Shown here: in pieces, positions 1 to 9,260 of the stretch
How positions within the stretch are numbered: position 1 is the stretch's first letter
Layout: every line of letters begins with the position of its first letter
Assembly: GCA_964036045.1 (NCBI GenBank)
Contig: CAXIWF010000807.1
Coordinates: forward strand, 37,485-101,484
Source of the DNA: Eutreptiella sp. 'Long Island Sound 2002'
Taxonomy: Eukaryota; Euglenozoa; Euglenophyceae; Eutreptiales; Eutreptiaceae
Length of the DNA stretch: 64,000 bases
Reading direction: 5' to 3'
Position numbers and translations under genes: made by a program
The notes under the pieces: generated by a model
The model's database searches: none
What the model saw: the letters and a program-made list of their open reading frames with translations, nothing else
What the model was told of the DNA's origin: nothing

Positions 1-2
1 GT

Positions 3-284
3 AACGACTGGATTTCTGAAGAGCTCTTTGAGAGGGTCGTGGGAAAAATTACCCACGCAGAAGAATTACAGGACAAGCCTTTGTGTATTCGTGGCCTTGC
101 TTATTGCCTCTTGACCAGAGAGTTGCCAAGCAACCATTCGTGCCAACAATTAGTGAATGAGGAGGGAACAACTTGCCTAGAGTACTGGTGGGCGAAGGAG
201 TTGACATCAATCCTTCGAGATTTTCAGACCGTGCCATCTTCCAGCAAAAACAAGCGCAAGTCCAAGCAATCAAAGCGTCGCTAA
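3..284 (+). CDS. 3' end of an unknown protein gene (N-terminus outside window)
   Basis: The frame is open from the window edge for 93 codons and ends at TAA (282-284), so this is the C-terminal part of a longer protein or exon. I do not recognise the family. The visible part is mixed and globular in composition, with three tryptophans and four cysteines. It ends in a lysine/arginine/serine-rich tail, NKRKSKQSKRR, that would suit a nuclear localisation or nucleic-acid-binding tail; that role is inference. A GTG at 39 could serve as a start only under a bacterial model, which does not fit this DNA. A 77-bp tandem repeat begins 14 bp after the stop, so the 3' UTR probably runs into it. The codon mix and complexity differ clearly from the satellites, which supports real coding. 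Confidence 0.5.
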   Translation, partial: NDWISEELFERVVGKITHAEELQDKPLCIRGLAYCLLTRELPSNHSCQQLVNEEGTTCLEYWWAKELTSILRDFQTVPSSSKNKRKSKQSKRR

Positions 285-297
285 GCCAGCAAGTGGT

Positions 298-702
298 GGG
301 CGACCAGCCATAAACGCCAGTCAGGAGTACTGCGCGTCAGGCCACAGCTTCACGCATCAGCGCGTCTCAGCGAAGGGCGACCAGCCGTAAACGCCGGTCA
401 GGAGTACTGCGCGTCAGGCAACGGCGTCCAGCATCAGCGCGTCGCAGCGAAGGGCGACCAACCGTAAACGCCAACGGCTTCCAGCATCAGCGGGTCCCAG
501 CAAAGGGCAACCAGTTGTAAACGCCAGTCAGGAGTACTGCGCGTCAGGAAACGGCCACCAGCATCCGCGGGTCCCAGCGAAGGGCAACCAGCCGTAAACG
601 CCAGTCAGGAGAACTGACAGTCTCCAGCATCAGCGAGTCTCAGCGAAGGGCGACCGGCCGTGAACGCCAGTCAGGAGTACTAGGCGTCAGGCGACAGCAT
701 AG
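298..702 (+). repeat. 77-bp minisatellite, about six units
   Basis: Units begin with GGGCGACCAGCC or close variants at 298, 375, 452, 505, 582 and 648, giving spacings of 77, 77, 53, 77 and 66 bp and a final partial unit. Each full unit contains a GTCAGGAGTACTGC core and ends in a CAGCATCAGCG...CAGCGAAG segment. The 53-bp and 66-bp units are internal deletions. The array lies directly after the stop codon of the upstream gene, so it is probably transcribed in that gene's 3' UTR or is just downstream of it. Confidence 0.85.
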
Positions 703-2140
703 CCTTGTTGTGGACTCAAGAGCTTGGAGTGCCCTCCATGTGCCGTCAAGCATGCGCTCAACAGCGCGCAGCCCCATTCGTTTTGATGCCTGTGGTCACC
801 TCTCTCTCTCTCTCTTCATTTCTATATTTATTTGTTGGCGCCAGAACTACAGGAGTGTTGGGAAGCCAAGTGAAGTTTTGATTTTGGCTTTGCTCAATGA
901 CGCTCCACTGCCTCCCTGTATGTATCTCCGCCCTGAAATAACCTTTGTAAATATCGAAGGTGGTAAGCTCTGTGGGAAGGGTGAAGATTGGGGAGCATGG
1001 GCAGTAGCCTCGAGCTTCAGCAACACTACTACGACCCAGTTGGGTGCGTCCATGTCTCGTTTCTCGGAACTGAGACCCTTTTCTTCCTTCAGTGGAGTGA
1101 CGCCGCACGCTACACACAAGTCTGTTCTAACAGTGTCCAATACCTAGGGACGTGGGGTTGAGGAACTTGAGGTGTCTTTGACATGGCGCTACATGACCAA
1201 TTCACTCGACCACTCACATCAAGGTCCTTATAGGTGACAACATGACCAGAACAGGCACACATACCTACCCTACGCGTCACAGGTACTCCTAATGCCACAG
1301 TGAGCTCCATGCGTCCTTCGGTTTTGGAGTGATACCACGCCACAGTGGACATGCAAGTGAGACATAGAGGTCGTGGGACTGTGCCAGACTGATGATGTCT
1401 TGAGTCATGCGGTTTAAGGAGTAGTTGAAATACGTGGTGTACAGAATAACCACAATGGCGTGTTGTACTGGCATGGTGTGAACGAACCCTATGCGTCCTA
1501 TTCAACGACTTGAGGCGGGCTTGCCTTTGGTCGGAGCCTTTGCGATTGCCTCTATTTGGGGGACAAGCAGTGATATACCCCATACATGTGCATGTGAGTG
1601 CCACGTTTGCCGGCCTCGCTACTCTGTGGGTATCGGCCTTACACCCGTGGGTAAGTCCTGGTAGGGGGGTGTAACTGCGGCCGTCAAACGCTACCATTAG
1701 CGACAGAAGCGCTAGTCTACGGAGGTCGCGCCGGGTAATAGTGACCATAATTTCACGCCTTTTCTGTGAGCGCTTCTCGGTGCATGCATAATATTTGCGA
1801 TCTTTCGATGCGTGCATAGTATTCCCGCAAGACAATTCAGCCCCTGATGCTATGTATTTATATAGGGTATGATGAGCCCTTGAATTGTCTCTTGCCGCCA
1901 TTGCTGCTATTGGTGCCGCCATCAACACTGCTACTGTGACTGGATCCGGTTCACGACATATTTGACTCTTGTACGTTACTGCTGTGGGATATGGGTGTCT
2001 TTCATGTACTGCTTTGAGGAGTGATTTGACTTCCGGTAAAACCAGCAGGCACCGGGTGAAACAAGCAAGCAAACAAGCAGCAGGCTTTGCCAATCAAGGC
2101 AACTCAAGAGACCCGAGAAAAGGACACCAACAATAGACCT
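703..2140. other. Single-copy spacer, no supported gene
   Basis: This is moderate-GC, non-repetitive DNA between the minisatellite and the first satellite block. It holds a short (TC)n microsatellite near 801-815 and a TATA-like word (TATTTATATAGG, about 1855-1866). An antisense open frame of 984 nt (1110-2093) exists, but it lacks an ATG at its 5' end and any recognisable motif. I see no RNA gene and no mobile-element ends. Confidence 0.5.
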
Positions 2141-2188
2141 TGCACTTACAAGGTTGCACTTACAAGACAATAGTAAGCTGCACTTACA
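2141..2188 (+). repeat. Three copies of TGCACTTACA at the satellite border
   Basis: TGCACTTACA occurs at 2141-2150, 2155-2164 and 2179-2188, ending 3 bp before the first G-rich decamer. The reverse complement, TGTAAGTGCA, shares nine bases with the terminus of the retrotransposon LTR at 53704 (TGTAAGTGCGG). The match is short and may be chance. Confidence 0.6.
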
Positions 2189-2191
2189 GCT

Positions 2192-3064
2192 GGGGGGCAA
2201 TGGGGGGGCGAGGGGGGGGGGCGAGGTGGGGGGCGATGGGGGGCGATTGGGGGCTATCGGGGGTGATGGGGGGGTGATGGGGGGCAATGGGGGGGCGAGG
2301 GGGGGGGCGAGGTGGGGGGCGATTGGGGGGGCGACGGGGGGCGAGGGGGGGCGAGGGGGGGCGATGGGGGGTGATTGGGGGCGATGGAGGGCGATGGGGG
2401 GCGAGGGGGGGGCGAGGGGGGGGCGAGGGGGGGGGCGAGGGGGGGGGCGAGGTGGGGGGGCGAGGTGGGGGGCGATTGGGGGGGCGATGGGGGGCGATGG
2501 GGGGCGATTGGGGGCTATCGGGGGCAATGGGGGGCGATGAGGGGTGATTGGGGGCGATGGGGGCCGATGGGGGGCGGGGGGTGCGAGGGGTTGCGAGGGG
2601 GGGCGAGGAGGGGCGATGGGGGGCGATGGGGGGCGATGGGGGGGGAGGGGGAGCCCTGGGGGCCGAAGGGGGGCGATGGGGGGCGATGGGGGGCGAGGGG
2701 GGGCAATGGGGGGGCGATGGGGGAGCAATGGGGGGCAATGGGGGGGCAATGGGGGGCGATGGGGGGCGATTGGGGGCTATTGGGGGTGATGGGGGGCGAT
2801 GTGGGGCGATTGGGGGCACTGGGGGGGCAATGGGGGGCAATGGGGGGCGATGGGGGGCGATGGGGGACGATGGGGGGCAATGGGGGGGCGAGGGGGGGGG
2901 CGAGGTGGGGGGCGATGGGGGGGGCGATTGGGGGCCATTGGGGGCTATCGGGGGTGATGGGGGGGTGATGGGGGGCGATGGGGGGCGAGGGGGGGCGAGG
3001 GGGGGTGATGGGTGGCGAGGGGGCGATGGGGGGCGATGGGGGACGATGGGGGGCAATGGGGGGG
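2192..3064 (+). repeat. G-rich decamer satellite, block 1
   Basis: The array is built from about 10-bp units of the form GGGGGGCGAT and GGGGGGCGAG, with variants such as GGGGGGCAAT, GGGGGGTGAT and GGGGGCTATC. The top strand carries runs of five to eight guanines every 10 bp. The unit lacks stop codons, so long frames rich in Gly/Trp/Arg (top) or Pro/Ser/Ala (bottom) appear in several phases; these are artefacts. The border with the next array is sharp and falls at a shared GCGA tetranucleotide. Confidence 0.95.
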
Positions 3065-3583
3065 CGAAGTGGTCGCGAAGTGGTCGCGAAGCCGTCGCGA
3101 AGTGGTCGCGAAGTGGTCGAGAAGTGGTCGCGAAGTGGTCGCAATTATCGCGAAGTGGTCGCGAAGTGGTCGCGAAGTGGTCGCAAAGTGGTCGCGAAGT
3201 GGTCGCGAAGTGGTCGCGAAGTGGTCGCGAAGTGGTCGCGAAGTGGTCGCGAAGTGGTCGCAATTGTCGCGAAGTGGTTGCGAAGTGGTCGCGAAGTGGT
3301 CGCGAAGTGGTCGCGAAGTGGTCGAGAAGTGGTCGCGAAGTGGTCGCGAAGTGGTCGCGAAGTGGTCGCGAAGTGGTCGCGAAGTGGTCGCGAAGTGGTC
3401 GCGAAGTGGTCGCGAAGTGGTCGCAATTGTCGCGAGGTGGTCGCGAAGTGGTCGCGAAGTGGTCGTGAAGTGGTCTCGAAGTGGTCGCGAAGGTTGCGAA
3501 GTGGTCGCGAAGTGGTCGCGAAGTGGTTGCGAAGTGGTCGCGAAGTGGTCGCGAAGTGGTCGCGAAGTGGTCGCGAAGGTTGC

Positions 3584-5945
3584 GAATTCGTCGCGAAGTG
3601 GTCGCGAAGTGGTCGCGAAGGTTGCGAAGTGGTCGCGAAGTGGTCGCGAAGTGGTCGCAATTGTCGCGAAGTGGTCGCGAAGTGGTCGCGAAGTGGTCGC
3701 GAAGTGGTGGCGAAGTGGTCGCGTAGTGGTCGCGAAGTGGTCGCGAAGTGGTCGCGAAGTGGTGGCGAAGTGGTCGCGAAGTGGTCGCGAAGTGGTTGCG
3801 AAGTGGTCGCAATTGTCGCGAAGTGGTCGCGAAGTGGTCGCGAAGTGGTCGCGAAGTGGTCGCGAAATTTTTCGCGAAGTTGTCGCAAATGTCGCGAAGT
3901 GGTCGCGAAGTGGTCGCGAAGTGGTCGCGAAGTGGTCGCGAAGTGGTCGCGAAGTGGTCGCGAAGTGGTCGCGAAGTGGTCGCAATTGTCGCGAAGTGGT
4001 CGCGAAGTGGTCTCGAAGTGGTCGCGAAGTGGTCGCGAAGTGGTCGCGAAGTGGTCGCGAAGTGGTCGCGAAGAGGTCGCGAAGTGGTCGCGAAGTAGTC
4101 GCGAAGTGGTCGCGAAGGTTGCGAAGTGGTCGCGAAGTGGTCGCGAAGTGGTCGCGAAGTGGTCGCGAACTGGTCGCGAAGTGGTCGCAAAGTGGTCGCG
4201 AACTGGTTGCGAAGTGGTCGCGAAGTGGTCGCGAAGTGGTCGCGAAGTGGTCGCGAAGTGGTCGCGAAGGTTGCGAAGTGGTTGCGAAGTGGTCGCGAAG
4301 TGGTCGCGAAGTGGTCGCGAAGTGGTCGCGAAGGTTGCGAAGTGGTCGCGAAGTGGTCGCGGAGTGGTCGCGAAGTGGTCGCGAAGTGGTCGCAATTGTC
4401 GCGAGTTGGTCGCGAAGTGGTCGCGAAGTGGTCGCGAAGTGGTCGCGAAGTGGTCGCGAAGTGGTCGCGAAGTGGTCGCGAAGTGGTCGCGAAGTGGACA
4501 CGAAGTGGTCGCGAAGTGGTCGCGATGTGGTAGCGAAGTGGTCGCGAAGTGGTCGCGAAGTGGTCGCGAAGTGGTCGCGAAGTGGTCGCGAAGTGGTCGC
4601 GAAGTGGTCGCGAAGTGGTCGCGAAGTGGTCGCGAAGTGGTCGCGAAGTGGTCGCAATTGTCGCGAAGTGGTCGCGAAGTGGTCGCGCAGTGGTCGCGAA
4701 GTGGTCGCGAAGTGGTCGTGAAGTGGTCTCGAAGTGGTCGCGAAGGTTGCGAAGTGGTCGCGAAGTGGTCGCGAAGTGGTTGCGAAGTGGTCGCGAAGGT
4801 TGCGAAGTGGTCGCTAAGTGGTCGCGAAGTGGTCGCGAAGTGGTCGCGAAGTGGTCGCGAAGTGGTCGCGAAGGTTGCGAATTCGTCGCGAAGTGGTCGC
4901 GAAGTGGTCGCGAAGGTTGCGATGTGGTCGCGAAGTGGTCGCGAAGTGGTCGCAATTGTCGCGAAGTGGTCGCGAAGTGGTCGCGAAGTGGTCGCGAAGT
5001 GGTGGCGAACTGGTCGCGTAGTGGTCGCGAAGTGGTCGCGAAGTGGTCGCGAAGTGGTGGCGAAGTGGTCGCGAAGTGGTCGCGAAGTGGTTGCGAAGTG
5101 GTCGCAATTGTCGCGAAGTGGTCGCGAAGTGGTCGCGAAGTGGTCGCGAAGTGGTCGCGAAATTTTTCGCGAAGTTGTCGCAAATTTCGCGAAGTGGTCG
5201 CGAAGTGGTCGCGAAGTGGTCGCGAAGTGGTCGCGAAGTGGTCGCGAAGTGGTCGCGAAGTGGTCGCGAAGTGGTCGCAATTGTCGCGAAGTGGTCGCGA
5301 AGTGGTCTCGAAGTGGTCGCGAAGTGGTCGCGAAGTGGTCGCGAAGTGGTCGCGAAGTGGTCGCGAAGTGGTCGCGAAGTGGTCGCGAAGTGGTCGCGAA
5401 GTGGTCGCGAAGGTTGCGAAGTGGTCGCGAAGTGGTCGCGAAGTGGTCGCGAAGTGGTCGCGAACTGGTCGCGAAGTGGTCGCGAAGTGGTCGCGAACTG
5501 GTTGCGAAGTGGTCGCGAAGTGGTCGCGAAGTGGTCGCGAAGTGGTCGCGAAGTGGTCGCGAAGGTTGCGAAGTGGTTGCGAAGTGGTCGCGAAGTGGTC
5601 GCGAAGTGGTCGCGAAGTGGTCGCGAAGGTTGCGAAGTGGTCGCGAAGTGGTCGCGAAGTGGTCGCGAAGTGGTCGCGAAGTGGTCGCAATTGTCGCGAG
5701 TTGGTCGCGAAGTGGTCGCGAAGTGGTCGCGAAGTGGTCGCGAAGTGGTCGCGAAGTGGTCGCGAAGTGGTCGCGAAGTGGTCGCGAAGTGGTCACGAAG
5801 TGGTCGCGAAGTGGTCGCGATGTGGTAGCGAAGTGGTCGCGAAGTGGTCGCGAAGTGGTCGCGAAGTGGTCGCGAAGTGGTCGCGAAGCGGTCGCGAAGT
5901 GGTCGCGAAGTGGTCGCGAAGTGGTCGCGAAGTGGTCGCGAAGTG
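3584..5945 (+). repeat. 1,295-bp higher-order duplication in the 11-mer array
   Basis: Three rare variants repeat at exactly 1,295 bp: a GAATTCG unit (3584, 4879), a GAAATTTTTCGC unit (3864, 5159) and GATGTGGTAGC (4524, 5819). A fourth marker (TCGTGAAG, 3463 and 4716) is offset by 1,253 bp, so the left portion contains a small indel. The span given is approximate. Confidence 0.75.
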
Positions 5946-6132
5946 GTCGCAATTGTCGCGAAGTGGTCGCGAAGTGGTCGCGAAGTGGTCGCGAAGTGGT
6001 CGCGAAGTGGTTGCGAAGTGGTCGCGAGGTGGTCGCGAAGTGGTCGCGAAGTGGTCGCGAAGTGGTCGCGAAGTGGTCGCGAAGTGGTCGCGAAGTGGTC
6101 GCGAAGTGGTCGCGAAGTGGTCGCAATTGTCG

Positions 6133-9100
6133 CGAAATGGTCGCGAGGTGGTCGCGAAGTGGTCGCGAAGTGGTCGCGAAGTGGTCGCGAAGTGGTCGCG
6201 AAGTGGTCAAGAAGTGGTCGCGAAGTGGTCGCGGAGTGGTCGCGAAGTGGTCGCGAACTGATCGCGAAGTGGTCGCGAAGTGGTCGCGAAGTGGTCGCGA
6301 AGTGGTCGCGAAGTGGTCGCGAAGTGGTCGCAATTGTCGCGGAGTGGTCGCGAAGTGGTCGCAAAGTGGTTGCGAAGGTTGCGAAGTGGTCGCGAAGTGG
6401 TCGCGAAGGCTCGCGAAGTGGTCGCGAAGTGGTCGCGAAGTGGTCGCGAAGTGGTCGCGAAGTGGTCGCGAAGTGGTCGCGAAGTGGTCGCAATTGTCGC
6501 GAAATGGTCGCGAAGTGGTCGCGAAGTGGTCGCGAAGTGGTCGCGAAGTGGTTGCGAAGTGGTCGCGAAGTGGTCGCGAAGTGGTCGCAAAGTGTTCGCG
6601 AAGTGGTCGCGAAGTGGTCGCGAAGTGGTCGCGAAGTGGTCGCGAAGTGGTCGCGAAGTGGTCGCGAAGTGGTTGCGAACCGGTCGCGAAGTGGTCGCGA
6701 AGTGGTCGCGAAGTGGTCGCGAAGTGGTTGCGAAGGTTGCGAAGTGGTCGCGAAGTGGTCGCGAAGCGGTCGCGAAGTGGTCGCGAAGTGGTCGCGAAGT
6801 GGTCGCGAAGTGGTCGCAATTGTCGCGAAGTGGTCGCGAAGTGGTCGCGAAGTAGTCGCGAAGGTTGCGAAGTGGTCGCGAAGTGGTCGCGAAGTGGTCG
6901 CGAACTGGTCGCGAAGGTTGCGAAGAGGTCGCGAAGTGGTCGCAAAGTGGTCGCGAAGTGGTCGCGAAGTGGTCGGGAAGTGGTCGCGAAGTGGTCGCGA
7001 AGTGGTCGCGAAGTGGTCGCGAAGTGGTCGCGAAGTGGTCGCGCACTGGTCGCGAAGTGGTCGCGAACTGATCGCGAACTGGTCGCGCACTGGTCGCGAA
7101 GTGGTCGCGGAGTGGTCTCGGAGTGGTCGCGGAGTGGTCGCGGAGTGGTCGCGGAGTGGTCGCGAAGTGGTCGCGAAGTGGTCGCCAAGTGGTCGCGAAG
7201 TGGTCGCGAAGTGGTCGCGAAGTGGTCGCGAAGTGGTCGCGAAGTGGTCGCGAAGTGGTCGCGGAGTGGGGTGGTCGCGGACTGGTGGCGGGGTGGTCGC
7301 GGAGTGGTCGCGAAGTGGTCGCGAAGTGGTCGCGAAGTGGTCGCGAAGTGGTCGCGAAGTGGTCGCAATTGTCGCGAAGTGGTCGTGAAGTGGTCGCGAA
7401 GTGGTCGCGAAGTGGTCGCGAAGTGGTCGCGAAGTGGTCGCGAAGTGGTCGCGAAGTGGTCGCGAAGTGGTCGCAATTGTCGCGAAGTGGTCGCGAAGTG
7501 GTCGCGAAGTGGTCGCGAAGTGGTCGCGAAGTGGTCGCGAAGGTTGCGAAGTGGTCGCGAAGTGGTCGCGAAGTGGTCGCGAAGTGGTCGCGAACTGGTT
7601 GCGAAGTGGTCGCGAAGTGGTCGCGAAGTGGTCGCGAAGTGGTCGCGAAGTGGTCGCGAAGTGGTCGCGAAGTGGTCGCGAAGTGGTCGCGAAGTGGTCG
7701 CAATTGTCGCGAAGTGGTCGCGAAGTGGTCGCGAAGTGGTCGCGAAGTGGTCGCGAAGTGGTTGCGAAGTGGTCGCGAAGTGGTCGCGAAGTGGTCGCGA
7801 AGTGGTCGCGAAGTGGTCTCGAAGTGGTCGCGAAGTGGTCGCGAAGCGGTCGCGAAGTGGTCGCGAAGTGGTCGCAATTGTCGCGAAGTGGTCGCGAAGT
7901 GGTCGCGAAGTGGTCGCGAAGTGGTCGCGAAGTGGTCGCGAAGTGGTCGCGAAGTGGTCGCGAAGTGGTCGCGAAGTGGTCGCGAAGTGGTCGCAATTGT
8001 CGCGAAATGGTCGCGAGGTGGTCGCGAAGTGGTCGCGAAGTGGTCGCGAAGTGGTCGCGAAGTGGTCGCGAAGTGGTCAAGAAGTGGTCGCGAAGTGGTC
8101 GCGGAGTGGTCGCGAAGTGGTCGCGAACTGATCGCGAAGTGGTCGCGAAGTGGTCGCGAAGTGGTCGCGAAGTGGTCGCGAAGTGGTCGCGAAGTGGTCG
8201 CAATTGTCGCGAAGTGGTCGCGAAGTGGTCGCGAAGTGGTTGCGAAGGTTGCGAAGTGGTCGCGAAGTGGTCGCGAAGGGTCGCGAAGTGGTCGCGAAGT
8301 GGTCGCGAAGTGGTCGCGAAGTGGTCGCGAAGTGGTCGCGAAGTGGTCGCGAAGTGGTCGCAATTGTCGCGAAATGGTCGCGAAGTGGTCGCGAAGTGGT
8401 CGCGAAGTGGTCGCGAAGTGGTTGCGAAGTGGTCGCGAAGTGGTCGCGAAGTGGTCGCAAAGTGTTCGCGAAGTGGTCGCGAAGTGGTCGCGAAGTGGTC
8501 GCGAAGTGGTCGCGAAGTGGTCGCGAAGTGGTCGCGAAGTGGTTGCGAACCGGTCGCGAAGTGGTCGCGAAGTGGTCGCGAAGTGGTCGCGAAGTGGTTG
8601 CGAAGGTTGCGAAGTGGTCGCGAAGTGGTCGCGAAGCGGTCGCGAAGTGGTCGCGAAGTGGTCGCGAAGTGGTCGCGAAGTGGTCGCAATTGTCGCGAAG
8701 TGGTCGCGAAGTGGTCGCGAAGTAGTCGCGAAGGTTGCGAAGTGGTCGCGAAGTGGTCGCGAAGTGGTCGCGAACTGGTCGCGAAGGTTGCGAAGAGGTC
8801 GCGAAGTGGTCGCAAAGTGGTCGCGAAGTGGTCGCGAAGTGGTCGGGAAGTGGTCGCGAAGTGGTCGCGAAGTGGTCGCGAAGTGGTCGCGAAGTGGTCG
8901 CGAAGTGGTCGCGCACTGGTCGCGAAGTGGTCGCGAACTGATCGCGAACTGGTCGCGCACTGGTCGCGAAGTGGTCGCGGAGTGGTCTCGGAGTGGTCGC
9001 GGAGTGGTCGCGGAGTGGTCGCGGAGTGGTCGCGAAGTGGTCGCGAAGTGGTCGCCAAGTGGTCGCGAAGTGGTCGCGAAGTGGTCGCGAAGTGGTCGCG

Positions 9101-9260
9101 AAGTGGTCGCGAAGTGGTCGCGAAGTGGTCGCGGAGTGGGGTGGTCGCGGACTGGTGGCGGGGTGGTCGCGGAGTGGTCGCGAAGTGGTCGCGAAGTGGT
9201 CGCGAAGTGGTCGCGAAGTGGTCGCGAAGTGGTCGCAATTGTCGCGAAGTGGTCGTGAAG
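6133..9260 (+). repeat. 1,870-bp higher-order duplication in the 11-mer array
   Basis: Markers GAAATGG (6133, 8003), GAACTGATCGC (6254, 8124 and again 7065, 8935) and TCGTGAAG (7383, 9253) are all separated by 1,870 bp. The phase is lost soon after 7390. The two copies are nearly identical; one visible difference is GAAGGCTCGC (6407) against GAAGGGTCGC (8277). This suggests a recent unequal exchange. Confidence 0.8.

Noticed and set aside
1110-2093. Antisense frame of 327 codons in the left spacer
   Set aside because: It has no ATG at the 5' end, composition rich in Arg/His/Thr/Cys without domains, and no supporting motif. Length alone is not enough, although a short gene cannot be excluded.
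2192-3064. Telomeric repeat
   Set aside because: The decamer differs from known telomere repeats (TTAGGG, TTTAGGG and similar types), is internal, and carries a CpG in each unit.
2978-8131. Open frame of 1,717 codons in the 11-mer array (and the mirror frames of up to 3,093 codons on the other strand)
   Set aside because: The 11-bp unit has no stop in any frame, so an 11-residue repeat (REVVAKWSRSG or ATTSRPLRDHF) arises on both strands by arithmetic. There is no sequence variation typical of selection for protein, and stops appear wherever GAAGTAGTCGC variants occur.
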